Of a stretch of 64,000 nt of DNA, positions 62,588 through 64,000 are shown piece after piece. The notes beneath the pieces were generated by a model. It was not told the origin of the DNA. It saw only the letters and a program-made list of their open reading frames with translations, and made no database searches. The stretch covers positions 1-64,000 of the forward strand of contig NZ_FOWX01000024.1 of the NCBI RefSeq assembly GCF_900115555.1, given 5' to 3'. The DNA comes from Pseudomonas borbori (GTDB lineage Bacteria; Pseudomonadota; Gammaproteobacteria; Pseudomonadales; Pseudomonadaceae). The translations under genes and the position numbers were made by a program. The number at the start of each line of letters is the position of its first letter. Within the stretch, counting starts at the first letter, position 1.

Positions 62588-63922
62588 TCAATAGCCCAGA
62601 GCCAGTTCCGGCCCTAGGTAGGCGTTGACCCGGCCTATGTCGTCGTCGCCGAGCAGGCCCACGGCAGCCTCCAATTGCAGGCGCGACAGCAGGTAGCGCA
62701 ACTTGGCTTCCAGCAGGTCGCGGCGGGCGAGAAATACCTGTTCCTCGGCGTTGAGGATGTCGACGTTGGTGCTGGAGCCGGCGAGAAAGCCCTTCCTGGC
62801 TGAATCCTGGGCGCGTTCGCTGGAGGCGACGGCTCGTTCCAGGGCCCTGATACGGGCCTGGCCGCTTTGCACGCCACGAAACTCGCGGGTAGTGGCTGAG
62901 AACACTTCCTCGCGGGCGGCATTCAACTCTTCGCTGGCCTGCTCGCGACTCGCCACGGCCTGACGCACCCTGGCGCTGACTGCGCCGCCGGAGAACAGCG
63001 GCATATTGAGTTCCAGGCCGGCGGAGGCGTAGCGGTTATTTTGGTTGATGGTGGAGATGGAATCGCTCTCACTGTCGGTATAGCCCAGCACCAGGTCGAG
63101 GGTCGGCCAGTGCCCGCTGCTGGCCCGGTTGACTTCCTCTTCCGCCACTCCGTGGCTGTAGTGGCGTGCACGCAGGGCCGGGTTATTGGCCCGGGCTTTG
63201 CTTATCCACTCCTGTAGGGTTTCGGGGAACAAACTCGGGGTCGGGAAGTCATGACGCAAGGTGGCGACCTGTTCGGGAACTTCGCCGAGCATTTCCTCGA
63301 GCAGGCGCAGGGCTATTACGTGGTTGTCCTGTGCCTCGATTAGTTCGGCGGCAGCCAGGTCGCGCCGCGCCGTGGCCTGATCGACGTCGGTGATGGTGCC
63401 GTCGCCCAGGTCGAAACGCCGTTGCGAGGCCGCCACCTGCTGTTCGAATGCCTTCAGCTTGGCCTCTGCCAGGTCGATGGTTTCCCGGGTCAACAGTACA
63501 TCGAAATAGCGGCCGGTCAGGCGTACCGCGGCATTCTGGCTCTTGGCGTCGAACACTGCCTCGCTGTAGTTGGCACGTTGTTTGCCCTGGCGGTACTCGG
63601 CGAGCTTCTGCCGATTGAACAGTGGCTGGCGCAACTGCACCGCGAGGTTCTCCGAGTCGTAATCCAGGTCGCGCTCCAGGTCGACCGTAGATTGCTCCTG
63701 GGTGCCGTCGACGCGGCTCTTGCTGGCGCTGGCATTGAGTTGCGGGAGTAGGCCGGCGCGGCCGAGGTTGCGATTCTCCAGGCCGGCATCGCGTTCATGC
63801 ATGGCCGCGCGATAGGTGGGGCCTTGTAGTCGCAGAGTATCCCAGGCGTCCTGCAAGTCCAGGGCGCTAACGGGCAGGCTGGCCAAGCCGGCCAGGCATA
63901 CCACGGTGAGGCGAACTGCCAT
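62588..63922 (-). CDS. TolC-family outer-membrane efflux/type I secretion protein
   Basis: 444 residues with a signal peptide ending VSALDLQDAW. Two related halves with long coiled helices; second-half strands NRYASAGLELNMPLFSGGAVSARVR and RDLLEAKLRYLLSRLQLEAAVG are typical of TolC/AprF. It follows an HlyD-family gene by one base-pair-scale gap, so it is the outer-membrane part of a type I secretion system. AAGGAG lies 7 bases before the ATG; the coding frame continues back into the neighbour but that is excluded. Confidence 0.92.
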   Translation of the reverse strand: MAVRLTVVCLAGLASLPVSALDLQDAWDTLRLQGPTYRAAMHERDAGLENRNLGRAGLLPQLNASASKSRVDGTQEQSTVDLERDLDYDSENLAVQLRQPLFNRQKLAEYRQGKQRANYSEAVFDAKSQNAAVRLTGRYFDVLLTRETIDLAEAKLKAFEQQVAASQRRFDLGDGTITDVDQATARRDLAAAELIEAQDNHVIALRLLEEMLGEVPEQVATLRHDFPTPSLFPETLQEWISKARANNPALRARHYSHGVAEEEVNRASSGHWPTLDLVLGYTDSESDSISTINQNNRYASAGLELNMPLFSGGAVSARVRQAVASREQASEELNAAREEVFSATTREFRGVQSGQARIRALERAVASSERAQDSARKGFLAGSSTNVDILNAEEQVFLARRDLLEAKLRYLLSRLQLEAAVGLLGDDDIGRVNAYLGPELALGY

Positions 63923-63923
63923 G

Positions 63924-64000
63924 TTATTGCTCCTTGAAAGCGCCATCGACTCGGTCGAGCATCGGTTTCATCAGGTAGCTCATCAGGTTGCGCTCGCCGG
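63924..64000 (-). CDS. HlyD-family adaptor, C-terminal end only (cut by window)
   Basis: The last 24 residues read GERNLMSYLMKPMLDRVDGA, then FKEQ and TAA (63924-63926). This matches the C-terminal end of type I secretion membrane-fusion proteins. The rest of the gene lies beyond the right edge. It is immediately upstream of the TolC-family gene in the same operon. Confidence 0.75.
   Translation of the reverse strand, partial: GERNLMSYLMKPMLDRVDGAFKEQ

Overview
The window is high-GC chromosomal DNA from a gammaproteobacterium that looks like Pseudomonas in the broad sense. The basis is its gene content and order: zapE, ttcA, an rnd-ycgL-dehydrogenase-ycgN run, an acoR locus, a lipA/lif pair, and Pseudomonas-style intergenic palindromes. 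There is no rRNA, no tRNA, no CRISPR array and no prophage that I can see. Most of it is ordinary core and accessory metabolism, but several stretches show erosion, insertion or unusual gene make-up.

Layout. 1-430: the 3' end of a group II intron (domains V and VI) with no reverse transcriptase frame in view, then a hairpin terminator. 430-2890: zapE, an ArsN2-like acetyltransferase and a HAD phosphatase. 2234-8597: a tightly overlapped operon (binding protein, phosphatase-superfamily enzyme, two permeases, ATPase, HAD hydrolase) diverging from a GntR/UTRA regulator. Two matching palindromes sit at the two divergent starts and probably form the operator pair. 8633-12525: UlaG-like metallo-hydrolase with a divergent DJ-1/AraC regulator, M18 aminopeptidase and a phosphopantetheinyl transferase. 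12526-13181: a candidate structured small RNA and a copy of a terminal-inverted-repeat element. 13182-18470: alpha/beta hydrolase, MFS exporter, AraC regulator, a broken acyl-CoA dehydrogenase and a CoA transferase.

18516-30431 is the most distinctive region. A sigma-54 activator of the AcoR type lies between a divergent unit (a possible 42-residue peptide and an exported VOC protein) and a seven-gene operon encoding a Tat-targeted Gad3-like subunit, a GMC flavoprotein, E1-alpha, a zinc alcohol dehydrogenase, E1-beta, a free-standing 77-residue lipoyl protein and an E2 with no lipoyl domain. A lipoate ligase-like gene follows. Both transcription units have a convincing -24/-12 promoter, with TTACAG/CTGTAA motif clusters about 85-160 bp upstream. 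Together they read as one regulon that oxidises a diol or alcohol to an acetoin-like ketone and cleaves it to acyl-CoA with a split dehydrogenase complex. Two copies of the inverted-repeat element have landed here, and each alters the end of a gene.

30530-40846: SprT, a Yip1-like membrane protein, a J-domain protein, ttcA, a DNA glycosylase, a sirtuin, a large secreted/membrane protein that appears split by a one-base frameshift, a glycine-zipper lipoprotein, two tandem NlpC/P60 lipoproteins and an O-methyltransferase. 40847-45359: an eroded MarR gene, an MFS transporter with a coupled 41-residue membrane peptide, a periplasmic glutathione peroxidase, and a secreted lipase with its foldase. 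45393-50531: a hybrid histidine kinase convergent with a NarL-type regulator, a conserved hypothetical gene, a mercaptopyruvate sulfurtransferase and a spermidine synthase-like protein. 50876-64000: a beta-propeller hydrolase, rnd-ycgL-dehydrogenase-ycgN, an M61-like peptidase, an RNA methyltransferase, an HNH protein, oligopeptidase B, a glutamine amidotransferase, a DUF2937 protein, and a TolC-family protein preceded by the cut-off end of an HlyD-family adaptor (type I secretion).

All coordinates and motifs were read by eye. Family names come from motif and whole-protein resemblance, not from a search.
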